From contig NC_134963.1 of assembly GCF_965638725.1 (NCBI RefSeq), positions 6,083,501 to 6,147,500 of the forward strand: a stretch of 64,000 bases of DNA, in the 5' to 3' direction. The translations under genes were made by a program, and so were the position numbers. This DNA is from Aptenodytes patagonicus (Eukaryota > Chordata > Aves > Sphenisciformes > Spheniscidae). Under the pieces are notes generated by a model. The model did no database searches and was not told where the DNA came from. It saw nothing but the letters and a program-made list of their open reading frames with translations. Below, piece by piece: positions 1-14,200 of the stretch (within the stretch, counting starts at the first letter, position 1; each line of letters begins with the position of its first letter).

Positions 1-543
1 GGATTCATACTAGCAAATAAAAGAAAGATCATTCATAGCTTTCAGAAAAAAAAAAAAATTCATTTATTTATTATTCGGAAGAAGAAAAGCTAATTAAGTA
101 AATTATTTCAACAAAAATATAAAACCCTTTCCTGGGTTCAATTCAGACAACAGAAAGATCCTGGGATCTCAAGTGCACTCCTCTTAGCAATTATAGTCAG
201 TGTTGCAAAGGTTACATGGTAAATTTCTTAGCGCAACTTACGCATCAAAATAACACAAATACGCCTTCATTTTCAGTTGGCATCAGCAGTAACATTCAAA
301 CAATTCAACAGAGAAATCACAAAGCTCCTCCAAGTTCAGGGCTGCATTTTGCTATGTATATGAACGCAGCCTAGCACAAGAGGTTGCCAGCCAGGTTCTC
401 TGGGTACTGATCACAAACAACAACGAACAACGTACAGTGCCGTAAAGCCCGACACCAAGTCACGCACTTAACTAGAACTACTAACAGCACGCAACAAAAA
501 CGCCACGTGACACACAATCCTCGCCAAACAACATAAGCAGTAC
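1..543 (-). other. Part of ATP6V0A2 intron 4
   Basis: This stretch follows the exon 4 donor (GT at 542-543 on the minus strand) and continues past the left edge. It is AT-rich, with a poly-A run near 46-58. I see no exon 5 (expected to read like FEPTYEEFPSLE) and no repeat. The only motif of note is a CACGTGAC E-box at 504-511. Confidence 0.7.
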
Positions 544-3500
544 CTCAGCTGTTCTCCTGACAAATCTCTGCGTGACCTCTAACATGCATGTGTATTCTGT
601 CAGTTCAAGCAGGTTTTTCCTCAACTTTTCTTTGTTTTTATTTACTTCCCTTAATTCTGTCTCCAGTTTCTGCAACTGTTCCTAAGACATGGACAAAAAA
701 CGACACAGAATCAGTTACACTGTTTTGGAAATCAGGGGAGGATGAATTTTAAGCACATGTTAATTAGCTGCAATGATGGGAGTTTCCCAATTTCTTAATT
801 AACTTAAGCTCCATAGGTTTTATTCCTCAGTCTGCCAAAGATAGTCTGCCTCAGTCTTTGAAGTAACACTGGCAGAAAGAAAAAAAAAATGGACAAAAAC
901 AAAAGCAAAAGCTTCTGCTCCCCCTGCCACACCCCTACAACTTAAGTCATAAGTAATAAGATAGCAAGTAATTAAGTTTGAAATAAAGTTCCAAGATCCA
1001 GAGCTACACCTTTGGCATCTGTGGTGTGGAAGTTACCTGGATTTCTAAAATGTGTTTCAGCAAGGGGGCAGGAGGAGCAACATCTCCTTCAGGAAGTGGA
1101 ATATCCGCTTTTTTAATTTCTTGTACTAAATACCCTGGAGTGAGAAGAAAAACAAAATCATAAAGGAAACGGTATTGCCTTATGCTTCCTAGAATGCTGC
1201 ATAGTTGACCTTCAGCTGTTACTGATGGTGCTGATCACACTGTGGCATCAGGCCCTAGCTGTTTTATTCATTTATTTTAGCAACAACACACACACTAGGG
1301 TCTTCAAAAAGAATGCAAGGAAAGGGTGAAGACTAGTCCCTCCAGGGAGGAAAAAGAGGGGCTTATGGAGTGCTAGAAATAAAATACACAGAACGTTTCT
1401 GTCTTGGAAGTTTGCGAAAGTAAGCTATCTTCAGAGTCCTCTGACTGAAATTTTCCAACCACAAGTACTTTTTAAGAAGCTTTTAACATTCCATAGTATC
1501 TCTCTGATGCTGTAAGATATCATTTTCTGCTAATCATGCCACCTGCCAAAAACTGACGATCTGCTCATTGACCCATGTTTGGAATAAAGAGCGTTCAAAG
1601 AAGTCGGCTTAAGCAACCTCGATGACAAATGCAACTCACACTGGGCAGGGAGATTGCCAAAATAGCTACGGGGATGGTTTGGCATGACCAGCACATGCCT
1701 CTGATGAGAGATTCCAATAAAAAGAATCCTTCAACGGTAACTTTTCTTTGGGACACATTGAAGAAATTTGCATCTTGGTTGCAATGCTCTACATACTCTT
1801 CTCTATTCATTAACCACTACGTGAATACAATTATTAATAACGAGGTATTTTTGAGGGCGCTTGGAAGTTCAACAGATTGAGTTACGTAACATGAAAAACA
1901 GAGTTTATCTTATAGTCAAGGAAATATCCAGGGTAAAGCTTCCATTTTCCTAGCAGAGTTTTAAGCAGTCAATACTGAAATTCTCTCAACTATTTATCAG
2001 CAACACATTAGCAACTCTTCACCTCTGAGCTTAAAAAAACCCAACCTATATTTAGCACATACATGTTGTAGTGTAAGTAAATTTTACAGCTCACAAAACC
2101 GAGAAACTGAGGTCAGTGGTAAAACACTGGAACAGGTTGCCCAGAGAGGTTGTGGAGTCTCTGTATTAAAAATCCCACTAGCCACAGTCCTGGACAACCG
2201 GCTCTAGCTGCCCCTGCTTGAGCTGGAGGTTGACTAGGTGATCTCAAGAGGTCCCTTCCAACCTAAACGACTCTGTGACACGCTCAAAACTGCTGCAGCA
2301 TATCAACCCAAATTAAGGAATATATTTGTATGTTCTGACCCAATTCAGTGCTATAGTCAAGTCACCTCTGGCTCCAAAAACCTACATAAAGACTCTACAT
2401 ATGAGTGTATGTATGTGTATTTTTTCATACATATGAAAATTTTATAAGATTCTACAGCATTCAGATCATACAAGAGTGGGAAGATTAGAAAAAACTGTAG
2501 CTGAAACCTCCACTGTAGTTCCACTCTCGCGATGTAAACTTTAATAATGCCGCAGATGAGAAAGGGCAGACGTGAAAGTAAAGCTCACCAAGTATTCTTT
2601 CCATTTCTTCACACTTCTTTACTTCATTCACAAATTTTCTCTGAAATACACTTACATTTGGGTTAAGCTGAAGGAGAAGAACAAAATGCTTATTAGGTAT
2701 TTAAAACAGCAACCACCCCTAAAAAACCACAGCTATTTCTGTGACTTCACGTAGACAATTTTGCACGTATTCTACGTGCTCTCTTTCTACAAAGTGCTTT
2801 TCAGCTAAGAAGGTATGAAAACCTAAAAGGATTAAAAAGTCTTCAAATAGCAAGGCTGGTTTTATTAAAGTGGAATTATCAATGCCTTTTGCTAGTTTTG
2901 CTCAAATAACAAAATAACTAGATCTACTGGAGAAACCATTCCTAATCTGATTTCTAGAGTTTTAAAATACTGCTTAACAACTTCAAATTAACAAACCAAC
3001 CTTTCTACAAGCAAATTTTTGCGATGGATTTCCACAGAATCTACTTGAAATGTTAAGTTTCGAAAGAATCTTTTTACATACATCCCTGTATTACGAGTGT
3101 GCAATGTCTCTGACTACTTATTCAGCTTTTACATCAGACCCACTACTATGTTATTTCTGGAATAAATGGCGTGTCAGATACCTGGAATGGCATCAACATA
3201 TTAAACATAACAGCCATGTAATGATTCTTACAGATTTGCGTCCTCCTACCTGCCATATTTACTAACTAGGTGTTAATTTAAGTTCTCCCAGCTTTCCTTG
3301 CAAAGATTTTTCAACCTACATTTCTGAAGAATACTTGGAAGAAATTCCAAAGTCTCAGTCAGCAAGCAAAGATCATATAATTACGATGAGACAATGCAGA
3401 AACAAGGTTAATTATTACCCGACCCAATTTTATGTTAGTCAGGCATGTAGTTTCCTCCAAGGTGAATTACTCCTCCAGGAACAGACATGTTTTACAAACA

Positions 3501-4157
3501 GCAGGCTGCGATGTTGAAGAAATAAGCCTACAGAACAGCTAAGATGTTTCTATCGATCTGTCAACGGGGTGGACACATCCGATAGCCGTGCACATGCACT
3601 CAGACTAAAGTCAGTGTGGCTTCAGGTAGGTAATGGGCTCTCCCACGGGATCCTACTGCAAAAAAACCCCAAGTTTAAACTACTTCTGTGAGAGAGGTAG
3701 GATACAGTCATCCCAAAACGCACCCCCCCCCCCGGAGTCGCGCGGCGGCTGGGGCTCTACATTTGACTTTCCATCACCCAGTCTCGCTTTCAGGCAAATG
3801 CGATATAGCTGTCAGCCATACATCTGCAAGTCAGAGTCGGGGAAAGAAGGAAGAGAAGCGGTCTTGGAGTCTTTTAGATCGCACCATCGGAATGAAACTG
3901 CACCTTCCCGACGGCAACTACTCTGCCCGGCTCGGCTTTCCCCGCGTCGCCCACCCGCCGGGCCCCCCCGGGGTCCTTCTACCTCCCCCATTCTCCCAGA
4001 AGGCCCCGCCGGGCGCCCGGGCCCCGTCGCCGCTACTCACGTCTCGGAACTCGGCCAGGCCACGCTCGCCCACCTCGCTGAGGCACTCGTAGGCCGAGCC
4101 GCTCTGGAGGAAAAGCTGCGCCAGGCACATCGGCTCGCCGCGGAACAGCGAGCCCAT
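544..4157 (-). CDS. ATP6V0A2: V-type proton ATPase 116 kDa subunit a2, 5' exons 1-4 (partial; gene runs off the left edge)
   Basis: Membrane V0-sector subunit a2 of the proton pump that acidifies Golgi and endosomes. Coding exons on the minus strand: 4041-4157, 2589-2667, 1037-1134 and 544-681, with GT donors and AG acceptors in phase, giving residues 1-144. The start at 4157 gives [18 protein letters not shown], the conserved a-subunit N-terminus. Exon 2 encodes [19 protein letters not shown], exon 3 [16 protein letters not shown], and exon 4 [20 protein letters not shown]. These match the cytosolic N-terminal domain of vertebrate a2 rather than a1, a3 or a4, as I remember them. The full protein is about 856 residues, so over 80% of it, including all membrane segments, lies beyond position 1. 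The promoter is the CpG island around 3.9-4.5 kb. The family and paralogue call is confident; exact exon edges come from splice consensus plus frame. Confidence 0.96.
2105..2283 (+). mobile_element. CR1 LINE 3' fragment
   Basis: The segment carries the conserved 3' tail of avian/reptilian CR1 LINEs: ACAGGTTGCCCAGAGAGGTTGTGG near 2132, CCCTGCTTGAGCTGGAGGTT, and GAGGTCCCTTCCAACCTAA near 2248, ending in a short ...CTCTGTGA remnant. It is 5'-truncated as usual and many positions differ from the consensus I remember, so it is an old copy. It lies in ATP6V0A2 intron 2, antisense to the gene. No coding remnant of the reverse transcriptase is visible. Confidence 0.88.
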
Positions 4158-4560
4158 GGCGGGCCGCGGGGCGGAGGGGAGCGGAGGGGCTCAGCGAGGC
4201 GGGCGCCGAGGCGGCGCGGCGACACGTCCGGCGGGAGCCCGCGGTTCGGCGGCCATGGCGGAGCGCCCCAGCCCGCCGCCGGCACCGCGGCCAGCTGCTT
4301 CCGGGGGGCGGGGCCGTGGCGGCGGCCAACCGGCGGCGAACGCGGAGTACGACGGCGGCGGCGCGGGCCGGGCGGGGCTGAGGCCCGCTGCCCTCGGCGC
4401 AGATAGCGCGCCCGGAGCGGGGCCCGGCTGAGGGCAGCGGTGCCGCCGCGGCCGGAGGGTGGTTAGCCTGGCACCCCCTGCCTCGAGCCCTGGCGGGGTG
4501 CTCATCGGCGGGTCCTTCGGGGTAGCACCCTCGCCGCGAACGCCGAAAAATGGGATGGAA
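3880..4560. promoter_or_regulatory. CpG island / promoter of ATP6V0A2
   Basis: A GC- and CpG-dense block covers the first coding exon of ATP6V0A2 and several hundred bases upstream. It contains a GC box (GGGGCGGGGCC near 4305-4315) and no TATA box at a plausible distance. The transcription start cannot be fixed from sequence. Long open frames in both directions here are GC-rich artefacts. Confidence 0.75.
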
Positions 4561-5241
4561 AACAGCGCCCCGGCAGTGACGGATTCACCGCGTGAAGGGC
4601 TTCCATGTGAAAGGATGTAACGGAGGGAACGCATTACTGAGATAACCGTAAGATCCGAACCACAGGACAACCCCAAACTGAACATCATATCTGATCATTT
4701 GAAGAAAATCAGTAGTAAGTGTTTTCTGTACCCTGCGTCGCCCAGACCAGATACAGGTTGCCAATGCAAAAGCGTTAGCTGGGAAAGAGAGTTGCAGATC
4801 AGTACGTGACAGTATCTGAAGCGCTGTTACTTTTCAGAAGAGTGAATAATCTGTCCACTGCTCCAAAAACAGGCGGGCGTGACGGGTTTGCTATGGAAAG
4901 GAACCGCCGCCTTGACCCGCTACACCAGGAGGGGAGAACAAGCTTGACGGGACAAAGGTCCATCCATGAGGACCACCCCAACCCCACGGGGGGACTCGGG
5001 GCTGGACTCGTGCAGAGCTCACCCCGTTGAAGCCAACTCTGCTCCTTCTGCTCCGAATGCAGAGTCTAGCACTTAAAAATAATTCTATTACTTTTTTTTT
5101 TTAAATAACGCAGCCATTTTCTGGATACCGTAAGAGTATGCATTTTATGTATCTTTAAATGTTTATACAAAATGTCTAGTTTATCCATAAATCTTACCCA
5201 AAAGTACTTAAAATACTAACAAAATCTTTACATCAACATTT
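4561..5241 (-). other. ATP6V0A2 upstream region and TCTN2 3'UTR
   Basis: The gap between the ATP6V0A2 island and the TCTN2 stop codon. The right part must hold the TCTN2 3'UTR. No canonical AATAAA or ATTAAA is visible on the minus strand; the nearest variants are TATAAA (complement of 5162-5167) and GATAAA (complement of 5180-5185). A T-run sits near 5091-5102. No other gene is visible. Confidence 0.5.
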
Positions 5242-8200
5242 TTAAACCAAAGAACTGTTCCATAATTTAGAAAACCAAGGGTTACTCATAATTGCTGCAA
5301 GTAAGACAAGAAATGCCAATGACAGGCCTTTAGCAAGACACTGGGAATATGGTTCTCCTGGAGAAAAAAAGAAAAAAGAAGTGTAAGCATATGAGAGCTA
5401 AATTTCAGTTTAGACAACAACCCAAAAAGATACAGATTAAAGTAGGTGCATAGTCTGAATAAAACAGTGGAGCACAAAGCAAGGAATTAAGATGCTTCTT
5501 ACTTATAAAACTTCATACTTTGTATAACTTTAGTCCCTGAAGTTGTGCAGATAATAAACACGGGCAGTTGCCTCTGTCCATGCAGCTCTCGGAACAGAGT
5601 CCAAGTGCCCTTTGAAATGCCAGATGTTTAATCTACGGAGCCTCCCAGGAAACATAATCCACCACAGTTTTACACAGAGGAAATTTAAAAATTAATTGTC
5701 TTACCAATATGGCAAATTTTTACTGGAACTCGTGGGCTGACTGAAAAACACATACTGGCAAAGTGAGAAACAAAGTCTCCCTCCACCCTTCAAGGGCAAT
5801 GACACACACTGACAATGCTACAATTACAGTAGGAAATGGAAACGGAACAGTACCATAAAGTGATATATTCTCCTCCCTCCAAACTCTACAGGGGAGTGAA
5901 AAAGAATCTCTCTCTGCCAAACAGATACTCACAAAATTTCAATCTTATCCACAAAGTACTCCCAAGCAATTATTTTTTCTACTAGTCTAACTAAAAAATT
6001 AATGCATTATCAAGGAAAAAAATAAACAGACTTTTTGGACCATGCTTTCTAAAAGAGAAATTTTAATTCCCTACTACAAAGCATCCTTTCAGACTAAACT
6101 CCACACATCTAATTATGTTTCGAAGAAATATGGCCAGTTCACGGCATTCCACGCTGCTTATTATTTTTACCTGTGTAAAACCGTGTCAATGGATAAAGAA
6201 GTTGTGGCCAGCACACATCATTTCGATTGCAGTCAAATTCTGTATAATTAATCTGAAATCTGAAGAAAAAAAACAAACAGGTTTATTAACTACAGTACCA
6301 GAACACCAGCAAAAGTGGAAAAAACGGAGTGAAAAGGTGTCCACATTACAGGAAAAAACAAAACTAAACCACAAGCGACTTGTTATTCTCTTACGACTTT
6401 TTTCTCTAATGGAAACAGGAGCCTCCCCTCTACGCCACTTCTGTCATTTTTAGTCAGATGTTTCTTTTTGTGATGAACATTTTTCAGACAACGGATAGTT
6501 TGGGAGCCTCACGCAGAACCCCTTATCCACTCAAGTAAACAACACAGAAGCTTTTCTGCTAAAACCAAATGATAACTTCACAGGGTAATTTACAGCCCTT
6601 CATGTTACTCATGAAATCCTTGAACCAGGCCTTATTGCTCTGTACTCCACCAAACCAAAGTAACCTTTTGATCAACGCTATTCACGTTACATCTGCTTAA
6701 CATAACGTCAAGTATCGGTGTTTTTACAAAAATTACCTTGTCATTGGAATAGGTGGCTGAGCTGGCACTTTAATAAACTGAACAGAAGCAGTGATGGGAA
6801 GAAAGCTGATGCTGTTTTCACAGATAAGCCCGCACTGGAATTGCCATATTACTGTTGAGTAACTGTAAGAATATGCATAACTATTACTTGAGGGCTGTAA
6901 ATGGAATTTTAGAGCCTAAACATAACCATGAAAGGACAAAATACACAGTATTTAGGAGCTGGTTGATGATCTCTGGATTTTCAACACCATGCAGGGAGAG
7001 AACTTGCAAAGTCTGGAAATGAGATAAAGTGGAACAGAATCCCATTTATTTGATTGGGATTGACTTCGGGGGGAAAAAAAAGTGTTTGCAAAGTGAAAAT
7101 TCCCTGTTTCAGGAAAGAATAAAGCATTTACCACAGCTCTCAAGAAGAGCTCTACATTGGGGAAAGCCAGAACACAGGATAATGTTGTCACTTCCACCAC
7201 GTGACAAGAAATTAAAACGTTCTTCTGATAGAATGCCCTGCATATGCCTACTACTGGCAGCATCATAGATTTTATTTAATATTTCAGTGAAGTAGAAAGA
7301 CTATCTACTGTTAACCATTATTTTTTTATTATTATTATATTTATTTCAGAGGGAGAAAGGCAAACCCGGTTGTGATCAAAGGAATTTGGGCTGCAAATAC
7401 AAATAAAAGGCATGTAAAAAATTAGAAATAACAAAACAACATTTTTGTTTGTAAAATTTAATCTGCACATGTTAGGTAAGCAAGTCTCAAAATGAAACAT
7501 TTATTTGTCAGATAGCCAGAGACACAAAACTCTCTACCTGATCTGCACAGCAAGAATCTCTTGCTGGGGAATCCCTTGTACTGCACCCACATCAGCAAAG
7601 ATTATGCGAATATTCAGATTTGCAGGAATATCTAGACAAATGCCTTGTAAGCTTCCACTGCTCACATTGGTAGCAGAATTAAATGGATCAAGACCTATGG
7701 AGGAGAACAGAGTTATTTAAATCATAGAATAGTTCGGGTTGGTAGGGACCTCCAAAACTCATCTAGTCCAACCCCCCTGCAATGAGCAGGGACATCTTCA
7801 ACTAGATCAGGTTGCTCAGAGCCCTGTCCAGTGAAATACCAGTAACTGTCACACAGGGACACAGAAAAACCTGTTTTCTCTATATAAAATACAGATAAAG
7901 TACTCCTTTTCTTTATGAACAGAGAACTAAAATACCAAGTCATATGTTTACAGGCTGACAGTAAAATACATGGTAGTGCAGTATCCGTATACATACTGAG
8001 TTATATGCATGTCTGTACACATATACAGATGGATGGATCCAGACACAGATCAGTATCTTTAGGCATTTGAAATTACATTTTGGTTTTATTTTGAGATGCT
8101 CTGTTCATCGTACGGGCATATTTAGACTATAAACAACAACACAAACCTCACTTACGTATAATTTCCACCCAGTCATTTAGATCACTGTAACTTGAATTGT

Positions 8201-11200
8201 CCCTCTTTCCGATGTGAGTAGCTTGTATTAATGAATTCAGTTTCTCAGTTACCTTTCCTCTGCAAAATAAGAATGTAAGATTACACAAAAAGTAAATCTG
8301 TACTGTCTACCACTCTGGGTTGTAATATTATTATATCCTAAGGTCAGTTTCCTCTGAAAGACGTTATCACTCAACAAAACTAGATTTGAACTATTGAACT
8401 ATCTGTTGAAGGGAAGAAATGGCAAAGCATCCCACCCTAACATAATCCTCATTTGAATACAGAGAGATCTGAGTTAAACTATTATTGTAATTTCCCTTTT
8501 AAAAAAAAGTGAGACTATCAACCACAGAAAGCTGAAATGCATACATGAACATTTAAAAAGAATGTAACAGTGCTGATAGTAGGCACTTGTAGAGAATCAT
8601 GTAATCAGCAACAAGAGGGATGCAGGGAAAAACAAGTCAACCTACGTAGCTCACCTTAAAAGGCCGCAATCTTCATTAATACCAACTTCTAGAATGCACC
8701 CAGAGAGTGAATCTAATCCGAATAAAACTGGTGTATAAGCTGCCGACGTACATAAACCTCTGCCAGCTATGAAATGAAAACATCTTACTTGAGCTTTCTT
8801 ATATCAACCTTTTGATCTCTAGCTTTCAATTTTGTGCAAAAATAGCAAACATCAGAATGCAAAACACCAAGTAGTACAGTTCAAATATAGATACAAGTCC
8901 ATTCAACTTAAATTTTTCAAGAAAGCATTAGAGGCTTACTCACTGAAATTTGAATAAAGGTTAGGGAATAGTCTAGAAAAGCAAAATTTGGTAGAAATTC
9001 TTAACTAAAATATGTACCAAAAAAAAAAAAAAAAAAAGGATTTTAGCATGAACTACAGTTGAAGTTGCAACCTCACAAGCCAGTACCTGTCTGCCAAATG
9101 TTGAGGCTTCCAAAAGGATCAGAAGCATTCATATTTGCAGCTCTCACTGGTTTTCCAACTTGATAACCTAAACATAGAAGGGTAAATCATAAACACTGTA
9201 TAAGAACCTATAAGCATTAGCATTGTTTTAATAATAATGTCATCAATCTTGAAGTAAATGAACAGACATTTCCATTACAGTAGGAATACACTCACTTTAA
9301 ATACTATCTGTACAACAAAAGCCTAAGAACCAATCACCACTATTACAATTGGTAGTGCATTAAGACAGGAAGGTGGGGGCTAGCAACGTAAAGAAGTATG
9401 AAAGAGATTATCAGTTACTGTGTTTTGTATCTGTACAGTATGAAACTTTTTTCTTTTCACTTTTAAGAGGCAAAATAAAGCATTAATACCTGGATTCCCA
9501 AACAGTTCTGTTGCATTAGTACTCTTTAAACTTAGAAATTTGACTGTGAATCTCTGTGTCAGTATTTCTGGTAAAAGAAAAAAAATATGACTTTACTTTT
9601 AAATAAGTAAATTAGCAAAAAGCATGCTCTATGGGGAAATCAGCCCCATAAATTTTCTTTCCAGAGTCCAGGGGAAATTCTTTTTAAGAAGTATTAGTAA
9701 ATAAGAGATTCTATCACAGAATTTCCATGCTGAAGAAAAAAAAAAAATCAAAAATCAAAAGAAATTTCATGATACCTCCATCACACAAACTTCCGAGGAA
9801 GACTGTGACATTTATTTGCTCTATGTTCTTGTCTTTCCAAATGAACGTATAATGCTCTGCAAAAGTTACATTTTGACACAGAACCTCAGCAGTATGAAGG
9901 CTTTCTGGCAGAAGAAAAAAAAAAGGCCATAATGAAAAGCACTGCTAATTAGAAAGCTGTGTTACTGTAGCTGAAAAAGAACACATTAAAAAAACTCTAT
10001 CAAAATTCTGGAAATTATAACATTTACCTTTTTGAGAACTGATTTTACTGTTTAAGTCCCATCTTACTAGGACAGTGCAACAGTACAATCCCATAGCTTA
10101 TCAATATTTTAACATCAGCGGTTCCAGGTCCCTTTGTAGCTAAACCTCTCCTGAAGAACCCAGCACTGGACTTTACATCACCAGCTGATGCACTTCTCTG
10201 GACTCAGGACTCCCCCACTTTCATCTCTTCCCTCCCAGGGAGCCAGCACTGCCCAGAAAAACACATTAGCTTGGGTTCCATTAGTTTCATTTGTGCTGCA
10301 TTACCCTCTCGCTGACTGGGAACCACTGTTCTACATCAAACAACTGCTTCATTGGTTGTAAAAGGCCCTTAAAAAGGCACGAGAGCTTAGGAAACAGACA
10401 CACATACATCTGCTTACAGTCTGCCCACCCCACTTACATGTTCATCCTGGAGATTTTTTTAAAGCGTTCTTCATATCTTTGTTTTGGTTTGGTTTTTTTC
10501 CTTCTCAAAAATTACTTTCAATGTAAGCTAAGGGACCTGATTTCTTGACCAACTTTAAATGAAGTTGGGGTAAATTAAATACTTTCTGCTTTGCAGTAAG
10601 CCAAACAGTTTACTTTTTGAGCATTAGGTAATATACAAAATCCCTCCTAAGAATTGCAGCAGGTAAACATTTTAGGCATCAAAATCATCTCTTCCTTATA
10701 TAGTCCAGGCTAGGTAAGAAACATATTCATTAAATGGAAGAGACATACCACTTTCAGTGATGAATTTGCCCGTGTCGGTGATGGTCCTATAGATGACATT
10801 TTGTTGGATGAAGTCTGAGAATAAAAAACAAACACTGCAGTAATCCTGACTAATAAGAGAGACAGATGTACTGTTTTCACATCCAAGGTGCAATCCTTGT
10901 TGTTATGAAAATGGAGTATAAAATTATTTAGAAAATTAATTTTGGTAAAGGACCAAACAGTTTATGTATTTTGAGAGCATAGCTAGTTATCTCTGGGTCT
11001 TACAAAGGTAATATAGATGAACAAAATTAGACAATTATGTAGCATAAAATAAATTTTCTTCATGCTGGTAATCACATTATCTCAAACTGCTGAAGGACAC
11101 TTCATAAGTATATGCTTTTGTAATGCAGAAAGTAACCACTTCTCACTAATTCTAAAATGATGATACTGCACCCTCTTGACAGAAAAAGGGCTCTGCAACA

Positions 11201-14200
11201 GTCTGAAAATGGAAAGAGATGCTCTGTTCTGTCGTGTGTAGCCATAACCAGTACGAGTCACCAGAAACAGATAAATGGGGAACAAAGGCCAATCTCGCTA
11301 TTTCTTACATCCCAAATCTTGGGAAATAGTGGGGAACTCGCTGGAAGGTCATCAGAAACAGGAATAGAACATCTCCAAATGCTGAACTACAGCCACCAGA
11401 TAACAAAGATATTCCATGTAGCTACCGTGCCAACAGCCCTCGGGTTTGTTCTGTTCTAGCAGCTCTGAGAAACATAAAACACATTTCTGTTGGGGCTTAT
11501 AGAGCATACCTCCAGCACCACTGTTTATCCTCACATCATGGGGCAGTCCCTCCTTGTAAGATGCTAGATTGGTCAGGCATTTGACATCAAAGTTCTGGAG
11601 ATACGCTACAGGGGCATTTCCAACACACTGTCCAGCCATGGATTGCTGCAGATAATTCAACAGAAGTAAGTATGTTGGACCCTTTTCTAGCCCTTTGCTT
11701 TTCATTTTAAGACTATTTGTTAGTGAAATGCTCCAAGTATGTACTACAGCCACATGACACTTTGACAAACAAGTAATCTGATGTTATCAAAATACCTCAA
11801 TCTGTAGCAAGAGAGAGGTTAAAATTTAAAAAGCATAGCTTTCAATATAGTTTCAACGTACAGTACGGCTTCATCCTAATTTGTCAAAATAATTATAACC
11901 AGCGGGTCTCTCTAAAATGCAAAAGGAATTTGAAAAAAGTACAATCAGATGACTAAGATTCAAAGGAAAAACCAACTATAGTGCTCAGTAATGCAGCAGG
12001 CAAACCAAAAAATACAGAAATATGGTAAGCCATAAACTATTAATTGGGATGTCAAGCTTGCTTTTATCTCTTGAAACAATTAAAACATTACCTTTTGGGG
12101 GGATAGGCAGGGGGCTCAGGAAGGATAATGTTTACTTTTAATAATGATTTTGTGGGTTTGGTGGGGGTTTTTTTGTGAAAAATATATTCCACCACTTCAC
12201 AACAGTAAGTTGTAGAATCTGGTTACAAAGCCATAAGGAGCATGATAGATGGAGAATATCAAACAAACCAAGAGGAACCAAGAGTTCCTAAACATGAAGT
12301 GATTACCTGGGGAATGGTAAAATACTCATTTTCTTCTGTCATAATTGGATCTCCTTGTCTGTAACCAGTGAAAAGTTTCCCAGGAGAAGTTTGTAAAGGG
12401 ATCTTAAACAGAGGAACTCTGGGTGTAGAACTGCAAACAAGTCTAAAAATTAAACAATTCTTTGCTCTCTACCTCACACAAATAATTATACATTTGCTTT
12501 CACGTCCTGTGTTCTCATATAGTACCAATGACATTTCTCCATTTGCACTTAAAGTTCACACCCTAAAATTCCAATTTCAAAATAACTTTCATTATAAAAA
12601 CAGGTTACATTTTCGGTAGCACGCCTAATGCATGTGTTGAGAAAATAAATTTTCTTAAGACTTACGTGGAGCCATGATAAAAGTAGCCAAGAAATGGTGT
12701 ATTGTTAAGAGGAGACTGTACACAAAGAAAGGGAAACCAATCAGGGGTATATTCCATTGACTGAGAAGAGCACAGCTGATCAAAAGGTGGGTTTACATCC
12801 CCACCAAACACTCCAGTGAAACATGATTCATTGAATAACTGCTTCAAGTCTGGTGTACATTCCTGAAAGGGAAAAGAATGGTCACTTTTTAGCACAGTAA
12901 GTGCATTACCATAGGCACTATAGCCATAGTGAGCAAACTGATCTAGTTGAAGATGTCCCCGCTCATTGCAGGAGGGGTTGGATTGATGACCTGTAAAGGT
13001 CCCTTCCCACCCAAACTATTCAATGATTCTGTGATTCTATACGTACAGGTAAATCAAACCAATTTTGTAGAGGGAGGTCATATTTACTATTAGAAATACC
13101 AGAAAATCCAGACAAGCCCTCTAGCCCCATCTAGTCTGAAGCATTCAGTACCTCTCTCTCTCCCCAGACAACAGAAAGAGCCTAGAAATTCTGAAACACT
13201 TAATCAAAGTTTAACATGAAATAAGTACCAGATCACAGCAACAACGAACATCACAAGCTCCAGCTGTCAAGTCACAAGGACAAGAGCCCAATGGCTGAAA
13301 CACCTGGTTTGGGATGATAGTTGCATTTTCTGCAAAAGAATTAAAAAAAAAAAAAAAAAAAAGAGAAAATCAGATTAAATGGACTGGAATCCAAATAAAT
13401 AGACCATGCGCATTGCAGTTTATTCTGACTGTGTACACACCTTTTGTTAAATTCCATTAATGATTATTCAGCATCTCCTACTGCTGCCCAAATCCCAATT
13501 TTTATTTTTCCATATATAGAGGGAAAGAACAGCCAAAACGCCATTTCTTCTTTAGCATATCTAAACACTTACCTGACACATTTCCTGTAAAGGAAGAGTT
13601 GGCATATATTTCAGCTTGAATCAGGAGATGTGCCAACATCACTGAATCATGGCAAGCTAAAACCTGAAGTGTTTCAACCACACAGAGAGGTGTTGTGCAG
13701 CAGTCAGTGGCATTTGGCAAACACAACTGCAGATTTCTAGTCAAGCTTATAGTCACTTTGGAAGTGTTCTGAAAAAATGCAAAAAAAAGTTTGACAGCTT
13801 TGACGGCTTGTATTCAATTACTCTTATTTATACCACTCACCAGCTTCCGAAAGAGAAGTTTCAGTACCACTGTGTTTTGTCAGCGCTACAATGCAATGAT
13901 ATTCTTCCTATATAAAATCGGACATTTGTTGAGAGTGGAATGACAAAGGGTCTGCTACTGAGATATGCAAATACAGTGAGGATATGAACTGTACACAGAA
14001 CTTTTTAAGGCATGCACACAGATTAAGTTACCTCAGAAATCATATGCACAATTCTAAAGAAAAGAACAAATACCGAAAAGTGAATTTCAGTTTTTACAGC
14101 TACCTTCAGCTGAAAACTGGAATGACTGCAGAGTTGATAAAACCCCTGAGGAATTATGCATAACATAACACTGAAGGCAAGTCTAACAAAACAGATGTTC

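Noticed and set aside
3633-4406. Open frame of about 257 codons antisense to ATP6V0A2 exon 1
   Set aside because: GC-rich, low-complexity protein with no family resemblance. CpG islands have few stop codons, so long frames arise by composition.
7195-7206. CACGTGAC E-box in TCTN2 intron 15
   Set aside because: Single common motif inside an intron with no supporting context.
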